From: an uncultured Alphaproteobacteria bacterium
GTDB taxonomy: Bacteria; Pseudomonadota; Alphaproteobacteria; Bin95
DNA: 5,770 nucleotides
Direction of reading: 5' to 3'
Assembly (NCBI GenBank): GCA_913060845.1
Contig: CAJXVF010000188.1
Span: 1 to 5,770 of the forward strand
Shown: piece by piece, positions 1 to 5,727 of the stretch
How the letters are laid out: each line of letters starts with the position of its first letter
Position numbering within the stretch: the first letter of the stretch is position 1
Made by a program: the position numbers and the translations under genes
Notes under the pieces: model-generated
What the model was told of the DNA's origin: nothing
Seen by the model: only the letters and a program-made list of their open reading frames with translations
Databases searched by the model: none

Positions 1-85
1 TGCCACGCAAACGACGGAAGCCCCACGTTCTCGAATTCGACCGGCAGGCTTTTGCAAAGCAAACGCCGAGAGGTCGCCCACCATC
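1..85. other. Left edge of window, no assignable gene
   Basis: This stretch lies downstream of the dioxygenase stop codon. A minus-strand frame opens with ATG at 84-82, one base after that stop, and stays open for 28 codons to the window edge (MVGDLSAFALQKPAG...). It could be the start of a third gene in the operon, but its only ribosome-binding-like bases (AGG at 87-85) sit too close to the ATG. A plus-strand frame ending in TAA at 87-89 is also open to the edge and has a basic tail, so a convergent gene ending here is equally possible. All the short frames are open in this GC-rich piece, so neither reading is supported. Confidence 0.2.
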
Positions 86-913
86 CTAATAAGGCGCATC
101 CCCCGCGACTAACACCCGATGCAGCATCCGCCCTTCTGCAAAGTCATAATCTGTATGGGCAACGTGCATCTGGCTGCGATTATCTGTGATGACAAGATCC
201 CCTGCCCGCCATTTATGCCGATAGGTAATCGCCAGAACGATAGTTTGCTCAAGCAATCGGTCTAAAAACGCCAGGCTTTCCTCCGGCGTCATCCCGTCTA
301 AACACGCGACCATGCCTGGATGAAAGAAGATTGCCTTCTTACCAGTAACAGGGTGCGTACGAACCAGTGGATGCCGCCCAGGTTCCTGATGCTTGGCGCG
401 ATCTTCAGCGGTTGAGTATCGGTCATCAATCTTCGTGACCACAGTCATCCCGGCCACTTCTTCTCGTAATTGCAGCGGCAAATTCTCGAACGCAATCTGC
501 ATATTAGCGAAGCTGGTATCCCCGCCGGATGACGGCAGTTTCACCGCATAGAGCGCGGTGTAATTTGGCGGTCGTTCCTGATGTGCATGGTCCGTATGCC
601 AATCCCGGGCGCCAATGGGGACGAATTTGCCGTCGCCGCCAACTTTCGTATTGCGGCTGTCCAAAACCACGATTTCTGGGTGTTCAGGCATACGCAGGGT
701 TTTGAGATGCTGCGGCATAATTTCGCCCAACATACCGATGGCTTTAAGCAATTCCGGCGGCGTCAACGCCTGCCCCCGAATGACCATCACAAGATGCTCA
801 ATCAGGGCCGCTTCCAAATCAGCAGCAATACTGGGATCGACAGGCTTAGACAGGTCCAAGCCTGTCACTTCAATGCCAAGCGCATTGGATAATGGAGTGA
901 AGATCGGCGTCAT
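86..913 (-). CDS. TauD/TfdA-family Fe(II)/2-oxoglutarate-dependent dioxygenase
   Basis: This 275-residue protein has the full length of the TauD/TfdA family, cytoplasmic enzymes that couple 2-oxoglutarate decarboxylation to hydroxylation of a small acid such as a sulfonate or aryloxyacetate. Counting from the ATG at 913, the iron ligands are visible as H106 and D108 in WHTD and H250 in the DNRSQMHVAHTDY segment. T133 (GGDT) and R262 match the 2-oxoglutarate contacts of E. coli TauD, and R266 matches its substrate-sulfonate arginine. The RTHPVTGKKAIFFHPG segment is also typical of the family. The TauD taurine-binding His70 region reads PQH here, so taurine is not assured as substrate. A GTG at 919 is in frame, but GGGAGG at 924-919 overlaps it and stands 5 bases before the ATG at 913, so the ATG is the better start. 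The gene begins 20 bases after the cyclase-like gene and is probably co-transcribed with it. Family call is firm; substrate is unknown. Confidence 0.93.
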   Translation of the reverse strand: MTPIFTPLSNALGIEVTGLDLSKPVDPSIAADLEAALIEHLVMVIRGQALTPPELLKAIGMLGEIMPQHLKTLRMPEHPEIVVLDSRNTKVGGDGKFVPIGARDWHTDHAHQERPPNYTALYAVKLPSSGGDTSFANMQIAFENLPLQLREEVAGMTVVTKIDDRYSTAEDRAKHQEPGRHPLVRTHPVTGKKAIFFHPGMVACLDGMTPEESLAFLDRLLEQTIVLAITYRHKWRAGDLVITDNRSQMHVAHTDYDFAEGRMLHRVLVAGDAPY

Positions 914-918
914 CTGCA

Positions 919-924
919 CCTCCC
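919..924 (-). promoter_or_regulatory. Ribosome binding site of the dioxygenase gene
   Basis: GGGAGG read on the minus strand lies 5 bases before the ATG at 913-911. It includes the first base of the alternative GTG at 919-917, so it cannot serve that GTG. It decides the start in favour of the ATG. Confidence 0.75.
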
Positions 925-933
925 GTTTCTTTG

Positions 934-1545
934 TTATCCCAGATTTATGACGCGAATGCCGATAGAACTGCCAGCGACATCCGCCTTCGCATCCTCAACC
1001 TTAATGTCGGGCGGTAACGTCACGCCTTTCTCGAAGGCGTCATTGGTCAGAAGTATCTGGTCTGCTGCGGCCATATCCTCACCCAGCTTGGAAGCCCGGT
1101 TCACTGGATTCCCGTAGTAATCAGTTTCATCCACCAGCAAATACCAGCCCCAATCGATGCCGATTGAAATGTGAATGTCGTAATCGTCAGAAGTTTCGCG
1201 GTTCAGCATGGTGAAGTGCGTGTGCAGCAGTAATCCAGCCTGAAGGGCATCATCGACTGTTTTAAAGCGGGCGAAGCAGTTATCCGCCTCGAACTTCACA
1301 AGCTCCCCATTTGTCCGCCGGATGATGGCTTTGGCGGCGATCTGCATCCGGCGCACCATGGAGAGATAGTGCAGCGCGCCAAACTGCGCAGTCAGCCTGG
1401 AAAACCCAGTCATATCGAGCACGAACACCGCGCCCTCCATGCCGTAGTCTTTCCATACTGCGGCTTCAATCGCTTCCCGACCTGGGCGGTCCCAGGCATA
1501 GGCATAGGCCTGCAGCCAGTCGTTAAAATCTTCGTTGCCAGACAT
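934..1545 (-). CDS. Class III adenylate/guanylate cyclase-like catalytic domain protein
   Basis: This 203-residue soluble protein consists of a helical N-terminal stretch of about 35 residues and one class III nucleotidyl cyclase homology domain, the fold that makes cyclic AMP or GMP from the nucleoside triphosphate. Counting from the ATG at 1545, the two metal-binding aspartates are D44 (FVLDMTGFS) and D88 (KFEADNCFARF), 44 residues apart. K84 is the usual purine-selecting Lys and D142 its partner (DYYGNPVNRASKL), a pairing typical of ATP cyclases. N149 is the transition-state Asn. The transition-state Arg four residues later is K153, and the usual GD before the second metal site is AD. Activity is therefore plausible but may be low. 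No membrane segment, sensor or receiver domain is present. Active domains of this class work as dimers, so a homodimer is expected. AGGGGAG at 1557-1551 favours the ATG at 1545 over the in-frame GTG at 1551. It precedes the dioxygenase gene by 20 bases. Confidence 0.87.
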   Translation of the reverse strand: MSGNEDFNDWLQAYAYAWDRPGREAIEAAVWKDYGMEGAVFVLDMTGFSRLTAQFGALHYLSMVRRMQIAAKAIIRRTNGELVKFEADNCFARFKTVDDALQAGLLLHTHFTMLNRETSDDYDIHISIGIDWGWYLLVDETDYYGNPVNRASKLGEDMAAADQILLTNDAFEKGVTLPPDIKVEDAKADVAGSSIGIRVINLG

Positions 1546-1550
1546 ATCCA

Positions 1551-1557
1551 CTCCCCT
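1551..1557 (-). promoter_or_regulatory. Ribosome binding site of the cyclase-like gene
   Basis: AGGGGAG on the minus strand lies 5 bases before the ATG at 1545-1543 and overlaps the first base of the upstream in-frame GTG (1551-1549). The same heptamer precedes glcD. It supports the ATG as the start. Confidence 0.7.
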
Positions 1558-1578
1558 GATTACGGGAGAGGCTAGTCT

Positions 1579-1612
1579 ATTCTAGACGCACACAAAATAG
1601 TCACAGATCACA
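1579..1612 (-). promoter_or_regulatory. Candidate promoter region with tandem TGTGA repeats before the cyclase-like gene
   Basis: TAGAAT at 1584-1579 resembles a -10 box and would give a leader of roughly 25 bases before the ATG at 1545. No good -35 box is seen at the right distance. Just upstream, TGTGATC (1612-1606) and TGTGACT (1605-1599) form a tandem direct repeat of TGTGA, the half-site known for CRP-type regulators. CRP operators are normally inverted repeats, however, and no matching TCACA arm is present on this strand. Regulation by a cyclic-nucleotide receptor is speculative. Confidence 0.25.
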
Positions 1613-1638
1613 CTTGAGCCCGCCAATGGGGTGAAGCA

Positions 1639-1950
1639 TCAGGAAGCGATGGCGAGAAGGTTATTCTCTACATCATCGAACATCGGCGCTTGATGGTTGC
1701 GCGCCTCACTAAGCCGCCGTGCGATCTCATCCTTGAGTTCTAGACGCTGTTTTCTTACCTGGTGCAGTTGGGCTTCATCCGTTGGCTGCGCTTCGTGCAT
1801 CAGCGCATCAACCTGTTCACACGCGGTGAGATAGTCATCAACCAATTTCGAAAAATAGAGGCTTGCGCGAATCAGCAGGCGCGCCTCATCAGCAAAGTTC
1901 GGAAAATCTTGTTCTAGTTTCTGGTGCATGCTTGCAATCAATGTCGTCAT
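1639..1950 (-). CDS. Small YdcH/DUF465-like coiled-coil protein
   Basis: This protein of about 103 residues is predicted to be nearly all helix. From the ATG at 1950, residues about 19-80 fit the pattern of the YdcH (DUF465) family of small proteobacterial proteins: an N-terminal helix (FADEARLLIRAS), a spacer helix, then the hallmark segment VRKQRLELKDEIARRL at about 65-80. The family forms helical hairpins, and its role is largely unknown. This copy is longer than the usual 70-80 residues, with an extra C-terminal tail ending in NNLLAIAS. The start is uncertain. GGAAGGA at 1956-1950 touches the ATG at 1950 but stands 8 bases before a TTG at 1941, which may be the true start (100 residues). 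The frame also stays open upstream to a TTG at 2025. It is separated from glcE by about 95 bases, so it may or may not belong to the glc transcript. Confidence 0.68.
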   Translation of the reverse strand: MTTLIASMHQKLEQDFPNFADEARLLIRASLYFSKLVDDYLTACEQVDALMHEAQPTDEAQLHQVRKQRLELKDEIARRLSEARNHQAPMFDDVENNLLAIAS

Positions 1951-1956
1951 CCTTCC
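1950..1956 (-). promoter_or_regulatory. Ribosome binding site of the YdcH-like gene
   Basis: GGAAGGA on the minus strand is flush with the ATG at 1950-1948, which is too close, but lies 8 bases before the TTG at 1941-1939. It leaves the start undecided between a canonical codon with bad spacing and a rare codon with good spacing. Confidence 0.4.
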
Positions 1957-2045
1957 GCAGTTGATACAGAAGACTGTACGCATGGACGGTAAACGTGGAT
2001 TTCCCGGAAAACGCTTATAGTGCAACGACTAAGGCGCAATCCCTA

Positions 2046-3266
2046 TTATACTGCTGCATACATACGGCCAGCATTCAACGCATTGAACGGATCGAATGTG
2101 CGCTTCAGACCATGCGTTAATTGCAATAGCGGCGCGGACAAAGGTTCAAATACCTCCACCGCAGCGCGCACGCTTTGATCTGCCCGCATCAGCGTGCCGT
2201 GGCCGCCTTGGGCCGTGATCAATGGCCGGATCACTTCCGCACCCACATTCGGCGCATCCACTGCTACAGCCAGCCAGATGAGCCCGCCTGCCCAATCGTA
2301 AAACGCATCGACTTCAAGCGACTGTGCGATTTCCGCTACCAACTTTGGTCCCTGTGTCGGCGCAGTTGAGATACGCCAAAGGGCGCGCGAGTCTGGCGCT
2401 TGGAATGGTGCTACATCCCGAACGGCCTCCCAGAAAACCGCAGAGGGCTCAGCTTCCAGTTCCGTCAACTCAAGGCCAGCAGGTAGGAAGGATCGGATTG
2501 CGTTAGTTCGGTAAACAAGCGAGTCCGGGAAACCTTCGAACCGAAGTGCTGTTATAGCACCTGCCCCACCTGCACCGCCAATCGCGGCGGCCGCCGACGC
2601 CGGTAGATGTGCTGCGCCGACAGGTTCAAACGGGCTTTTAAACGCGGCAGACATCATCGCTTGTGCGGCAGCATCATCGAGCCCGTGAGCCAGTATTGTG
2701 ACTTCGCTATTGGCGAACGGTAGCACTTTGAAAGTCGCATCTGTAATGGCACCCAGCGTGCCAAATGCGCCGGTTGTCAGCTTGCAGAGATCATATCCGG
2801 TGACGTTCTTCATCACGCGGCCACCGCCTTTCAGCGCCTGCCCCTGCCCATCGACAAGCCCGACGCCGACCACATAATCCCGCGCCGCGCCTACAGCGAC
2901 CCTGGAGGGGCCAGAAAGTGCAGCGGCGACGACACCGCCCATGGTGGCCGGTCCGCCAGCATCACCATACAGACCCGTCAGATCAGGCGGATTAAACGGC
3001 AGGCGCTGGCGTTTCTCTGCAAGCGCCGCCCGGGCGTCGACCAGCGTCTCGCCAGCCCGGAATGTGGCGTAGAGTTCAGACGGGCTGTATTCGACAACGC
3101 CGGTCAGGCCATCCAACTTGAGCGTCCGCTCAGTTTGCATAGGCCGACCAAGGCCGGAAAGCCCGCCCCCGCCTTCAATCGCCAGTGGCACGCGGTCCAT
3201 TACGGCGTCTCGAATAGCATCTTGAACGTCTGCGACAGTGCCTGGCTTCAGGACAGCGCCAGTCAT
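2046..3266 (-). CDS. glcE: Glycolate oxidase FAD-binding subunit GlcE
   Basis: GlcE is the second flavoprotein-type subunit of membrane-associated glycolate oxidase (GlcDEF), which oxidises glycolate to glyoxylate and feeds electrons to the respiratory chain. The 406 residues match the family in length. The PCMH-type FAD-binding domain covers about residues 8-184: a glycine-rich loop at 32-40 (GGGGLSGLG), FRAGETL at 69-75, GDAGGPATMGGVVA at 101-114, the GlcE-typical GGGRVMKNVTGYDLCKL at 147-163 and GAFGTLGAITDATFKVLP at 167-183. The C-terminal end, FDPFNALNAGRMY, is the family's FDPxxxxNxGR signature. The alanine-rich middle (about 218-240) lacks known motifs. Its ATG overlaps the glcD stop as ATGA, and GGAGG at 3278-3274 stands 7 bases upstream, so translation is probably coupled. 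No glcF follows within the window. Confidence 0.93.
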   Translation of the reverse strand: MTGAVLKPGTVADVQDAIRDAVMDRVPLAIEGGGGLSGLGRPMQTERTLKLDGLTGVVEYSPSELYATFRAGETLVDARAALAEKRQRLPFNPPDLTGLYGDAGGPATMGGVVAAALSGPSRVAVGAARDYVVGVGLVDGQGQALKGGGRVMKNVTGYDLCKLTTGAFGTLGAITDATFKVLPFANSEVTILAHGLDDAAAQAMMSAAFKSPFEPVGAAHLPASAAAAIGGAGGAGAITALRFEGFPDSLVYRTNAIRSFLPAGLELTELEAEPSAVFWEAVRDVAPFQAPDSRALWRISTAPTQGPKLVAEIAQSLEVDAFYDWAGGLIWLAVAVDAPNVGAEVIRPLITAQGGHGTLMRADQSVRAAVEVFEPLSAPLLQLTHGLKRTFDPFNALNAGRMYAAV

Positions 3267-4741
3267 TCCCCGGCCTCCATCTGCACTGGGCTAAGGATCG
3301 GCCCCGCAAGCCCGGGGTTATCGACCAGCGGGAAGACCTTATGCGGGTTCATCAGGTATTTGGGGTCAAACACCCGTTTTATTCTGCGCTGGAGGTCAAG
3401 CTCTGCGGGCGTAAATTGCTCGACCATCAAGTCTCGTTTTTCAACACCAACGCCATGCTCACCTGTCAGGCAGCCGCCAAGCTCAACACAGAGCTTCAGG
3501 ATATCGCCGCCACATTCTTCGGCGCGCTCCGTCTCGCCCGTCTCATTCGCATTATACAGAATGAGCGGGTGCAGGTTGCCATCGCCCGCATGGAAAATGT
3601 TCGCGACTTCAAAGCCATAGCTGTCACAGATGCTGCTGATCCGATCAAGCGCTTCTGGCAGCTTGCCTGTTGGGATCGTACCATCCATGCAGAAATAATC
3701 TGGTGAGATACGGCCGATAGCGCCGAATGCAGACTTCCGCCCCTTCCAGATCGCCAAGCTCTCAGCCGCCGATTTAGCCACGCGCTCATAGGCAGGCTTG
3801 AAGTCTGCGGCGATCTTTTGGATGCGGCCAAGCATGGTGTCGATTTCGTCGTTGGAGCCTTCGACCTCGATGATCAGCAACGCCTCAACGTCCAACGGGT
3901 AGCCTGCATGGGCGAACCGCTCTGTCGCGTGAATAGCAGGCTTGTCCATGAACTCAATCGCGACCGGAATAATACCAGATGAAATGATCGCATCCACGCA
4001 TTCGCCAGCAACCGCACTCGTCTCAAACCCATACAGGATCGGTCGTGCGCCTTCTGGTGAATGCAAAATGCGCAAAGTCGCTTCCGTTACCATGCCAAGC
4101 GTGCCTTCGGACCCGGTGATAAGGCCAAGCAGGTCCAGCCCGCCCGCATCCAAATGCTTACCGCCAAGTCGCACGATATCACCGGCGGTCGTCACCATCT
4201 CAACGCCCATAAGGTTGTTGGACGTCACGCCGTATTTCAGGCAGTGCGCACCACCGGAATTCATGCCGATATTCCCAGCAATGGTGCAGGCAAGCTGGGA
4301 TGACGGGTCTGGTGCGTAGAAGAATTTGTCCGGGCTTACGATATCTGTAACGCCAAGATTAGTGACACCGGGCTGCAGAGTGATCGTGCGGTTGTCATAG
4401 TCGACATCCAGAATGTCGATCATTTTGGACACGCCGATAACAATCGCATCCGCCATCGGCAGCGCCCCACCTGCGAGGGACGTCCCAGCACCACGCGCAA
4501 CCACCTTCACGCCCCGCTCATGGCAATATTTCATGACAGCAGCGACTTCAACCGTTGTTTCCGGCAGCACCACCCCCAGAGGCGTTTGCCTATAAGCCGT
4601 CAGCGCATCGGTTTCGTAGGGTTTGATCTCATCCGGATGATCAATCACGCCATCAGGAGCAGCAATCAGCCTCTTCAGGTCGTTCAGAATTTCATCCCGC
4701 GCCGCCAGAATTTCCGCATCCGGTTCCGGTAAAGCCACCAT
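3263..4741 (-). CDS. glcD: Glycolate oxidase FAD-linked subunit GlcD
   Basis: GlcD is the catalytic flavoprotein subunit of glycolate oxidase, oxidising glycolate (often also D-lactate) to the 2-oxo acid. The 492 residues agree with the usual length of about 490-500. The FAD_binding_4 domain spans about 50-225: VVARGAGTSLAGGALP at 80-95, QPGVTN at 123-128, DPSSQLACTIAGNIGMNSGG at 145-164 and ITGSEGTLGMVTEATLRI at 208-225. The C-terminal FAD-oxidase domain carries IWKGRKSAFGAIG at 331-343, the HAGDGNLHP motif at 384-392 whose histidines line the active site in the DLD/GlcD family, TGEHGVG at 426-432 and FDPKYLMNPHKVFP at 458-471. The ATG is preceded by AGGGGAG at 4756-4750 with 8-base spacing. 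It heads a glcDE unit, the stop overlapping glcE by 4 bases. D-lactate dehydrogenase is the main alternative, but the adjacent glcE argues for glycolate oxidase. Confidence 0.95.
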   Translation of the reverse strand: MVALPEPDAEILAARDEILNDLKRLIAAPDGVIDHPDEIKPYETDALTAYRQTPLGVVLPETTVEVAAVMKYCHERGVKVVARGAGTSLAGGALPMADAIVIGVSKMIDILDVDYDNRTITLQPGVTNLGVTDIVSPDKFFYAPDPSSQLACTIAGNIGMNSGGAHCLKYGVTSNNLMGVEMVTTAGDIVRLGGKHLDAGGLDLLGLITGSEGTLGMVTEATLRILHSPEGARPILYGFETSAVAGECVDAIISSGIIPVAIEFMDKPAIHATERFAHAGYPLDVEALLIIEVEGSNDEIDTMLGRIQKIAADFKPAYERVAKSAAESLAIWKGRKSAFGAIGRISPDYFCMDGTIPTGKLPEALDRISSICDSYGFEVANIFHAGDGNLHPLILYNANETGETERAEECGGDILKLCVELGGCLTGEHGVGVEKRDLMVEQFTPAELDLQRRIKRVFDPKYLMNPHKVFPLVDNPGLAGPILSPVQMEAGE

Positions 4742-4749
4742 AACCCAGT

Positions 4750-4756
4750 CTCCCCT
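4750..4756 (-). promoter_or_regulatory. Ribosome binding site of glcD
   Basis: AGGGGAG on the minus strand lies 8 bases before the glcD ATG (4741-4739). It is identical to the site before the cyclase-like gene. Confidence 0.7.
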
Positions 4757-4795
4757 GCCGCCTACATGGCCCAGTCGCCATATCCAGCATCATAT

Positions 4796-4824
4796 CAGGT
4801 ATTCCGGCGGCAAGCGCCGGTCAA
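4796..4824 (-). promoter_or_regulatory. Weak candidate glcD promoter
   Basis: TTGACC at 4824-4819 is close to a -35 consensus, and TACCTG lies 17 bases on at 4801-4796 as a poor -10. A better -10-like TATGAT at 4794-4789 is 24 bases from TTGACC, which is too far. The only spacer of promoter size upstream of glcD is here, so a promoter is expected, but the exact boxes are uncertain. Confidence 0.22.
4804..4820 (-). terminator. GC-rich hairpin between the hydroxylase unit and glcD
   Basis: CCGGCG and CGCCGG form a perfect 6-bp stem with a 5-base loop, about 48 bases past the stop of the 132-residue gene. No T-run follows on either strand (AATACC on the minus strand), so it is not a classic intrinsic terminator. 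It may assist termination or protect the 3' end of the upstream transcript. It also sits inside the spacer of the candidate glcD promoter. Confidence 0.3.
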
Positions 4825-4867
4825 TCCACGGCGCCACAGGGCGGAAAGAATGTAGTTATGTCGATGA

Positions 4868-5266
4868 TTATCTCTGTGATGCCCTAGCGATAAATATCTC
4901 AATATCCGCCTCCGAATATCCCAGCAGCCGCCCTATCTCTCGGCAATCATTCGCAGCGGCATTACACCAAGCGCTGTACTTGGTTTGGCTCAGCTTGAAT
5001 GCGGGCTTGATGCGCCATTCTTCACCGGGTCGGGCGTAGAATTCGTGGCGGAGGGTGCGGCCATCAGGAAGCAATTCATTGAATGTTGCCATGGCGATAG
5101 CGCCGCTCGCGACATGAGGAGCGAAGGCTGCAGTCGGGAGAACCGTGTCTGGGCCAGGGAGGTCTGAGAACATAGCGAGAGGCTTTTCACCTGCGAGCAT
5201 CAGCTCCAGCTCTTTGTCATTATGGGGGCCGACGCCAGCGGGCAGCTCCGGGAAATCATCAGGCAT
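4868..5266 (-). CDS. Hypothetical protein coupled to the aromatic hydroxylase
   Basis: I do not recognise this 132-residue family. It has no signal peptide, membrane segment or metal-binding cysteine cluster (only C101 and C108). The N-terminus is acidic and proline-rich, followed by KELELMLAGEKPLAMF at 18-33, a hydrophobic middle, NELLPDGRTLRHEFYARPGEEWRIKP at 63-88 that looks like two beta strands, and a helical tail ending in LLGYSEADIEIFIARA. It is probably a small soluble alpha/beta protein. Its ATG lies within the last codons of the hydroxylase gene (8-base overlap) with a modest AAGG 9 bases upstream, so translation is probably coupled. That suggests a partner or accessory role, or a downstream step in the same pathway, but no function can be read from sequence. 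Codon use looks like the neighbours. Confidence 0.8.
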   Translation of the reverse strand: MPDDFPELPAGVGPHNDKELELMLAGEKPLAMFSDLPGPDTVLPTAAFAPHVASGAIAMATFNELLPDGRTLRHEFYARPGEEWRIKPAFKLSQTKYSAWCNAAANDCREIGRLLGYSEADIEIFIARASQR

Positions 5267-5727
5267 TCGCGAAAGCCTTACACATCTCGCTCAAGGCGTT
5301 CTGCGCCGCCCCAACCTCAAACGCCGCCATCACGTAGCGGTCCGGCCTAACCAGCATCAACGCATCGCGGTGGGCGCGGAGGGGGCGGAAGGTTTCCGGG
5401 TCCGTCTTCCATGCCTCATCTGGCAGGCAAACGCGGGCGATGGGTACGGGCCACGCGCTCAAATCTGCTTGCTGCAGCCATTCGCGGCAGGATGCGTTTT
5501 GGGCGATTAGGGCGAAGCTGGGGCCGAGGTGGTCGTCGAGCCATCCGTCTACCAGCTTTGGGTTGGGCAGCATGGCGCCGATCAGGCTGGCGGGTGGCTC
5601 GTTTGGCGCGCCCATGCCGATGAGCAGGCCATCGGTGTAGCGTGGTTTTGGCTTGAAACGCATGCCGATGATGTAGTCGCGGGCGTCTGGGAAGCGTTCC
5701 AGGCCCAACATCAAAGCATCACGGAAC
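5259..5727 (-). CDS. FAD-dependent aromatic hydroxylase (MhpA-like), C-terminal part only
   Basis: About 155 C-terminal residues remain. The FAD-binding N-terminal part lies beyond the contig end. The fragment matches the C-terminal region of class A flavoprotein monooxygenases of the MhpA type (3-(3-hydroxyphenyl)propionate hydroxylase) and phenol or resorcinol hydroxylases, which end in a thioredoxin-like domain. Visible landmarks are FKPKPRYTDGLLIG, GAMLPNPKL then WLDDHLGPSFALIA (the family's PqPxL...LDDxLGxxFxLI pattern) and AHRDALMLVRPDRYVMAAF, the usual LVRPDxYVA strand near the end. Such enzymes add one oxygen atom to an aromatic ring using NAD(P)H and FAD; this fragment does not tell the substrate. 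The first complete genomic codon is Phe at 5726-5724. The open frame continues into the adapter, where an ATG at 5744 yields a false N-terminus MCIRDR that must be removed. The stop overlaps the next gene by 8 bases. Confidence 0.8.

Noticed and set aside
581..950. Two overlapping plus-strand open frames across the dioxygenase gene
   Set aside because: They are antisense to the iron-binding part of a confidently identified enzyme and have no domain or start signal.
2001..2011. TTTCC-C-GGAAA as a terminator after glcE
   Set aside because: The arms are separated by one base, so no hairpin loop can form, and there is no T-run.
1950..2025. CINCGRM as a remnant of the GlcF Fe-S cluster motif downstream of glcE
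   Set aside because: Only one CxxC is present, with no third or fourth cysteine and no other GlcF-like sequence; the frame continues into a YdcH-like protein.
2576..2600. GC-rich repeated cgg/gcc run inside glcE
   Set aside because: It encodes the alanine-rich stretch of GlcE in frame, so composition explains it.
3135..3620. 161-codon plus-strand open frame across the glcD/glcE junction
   Set aside because: It lies antisense to two well-matched genes, its translation is rich in Ser, Pro and Arg with no recognisable domain, and GC-rich genes commonly leave such open antisense frames.
3341..3706. 121-codon plus-strand open frame within glcD
   Set aside because: It is antisense to conserved GlcD motifs, with no ribosome binding site or family match.
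5145..5510. 121-codon plus-strand open frame across the hydroxylase/hypothetical gene overlap
   Set aside because: It is antisense to the hydroxylase C-terminal motifs, and its translation is low-complexity and unrecognisable.
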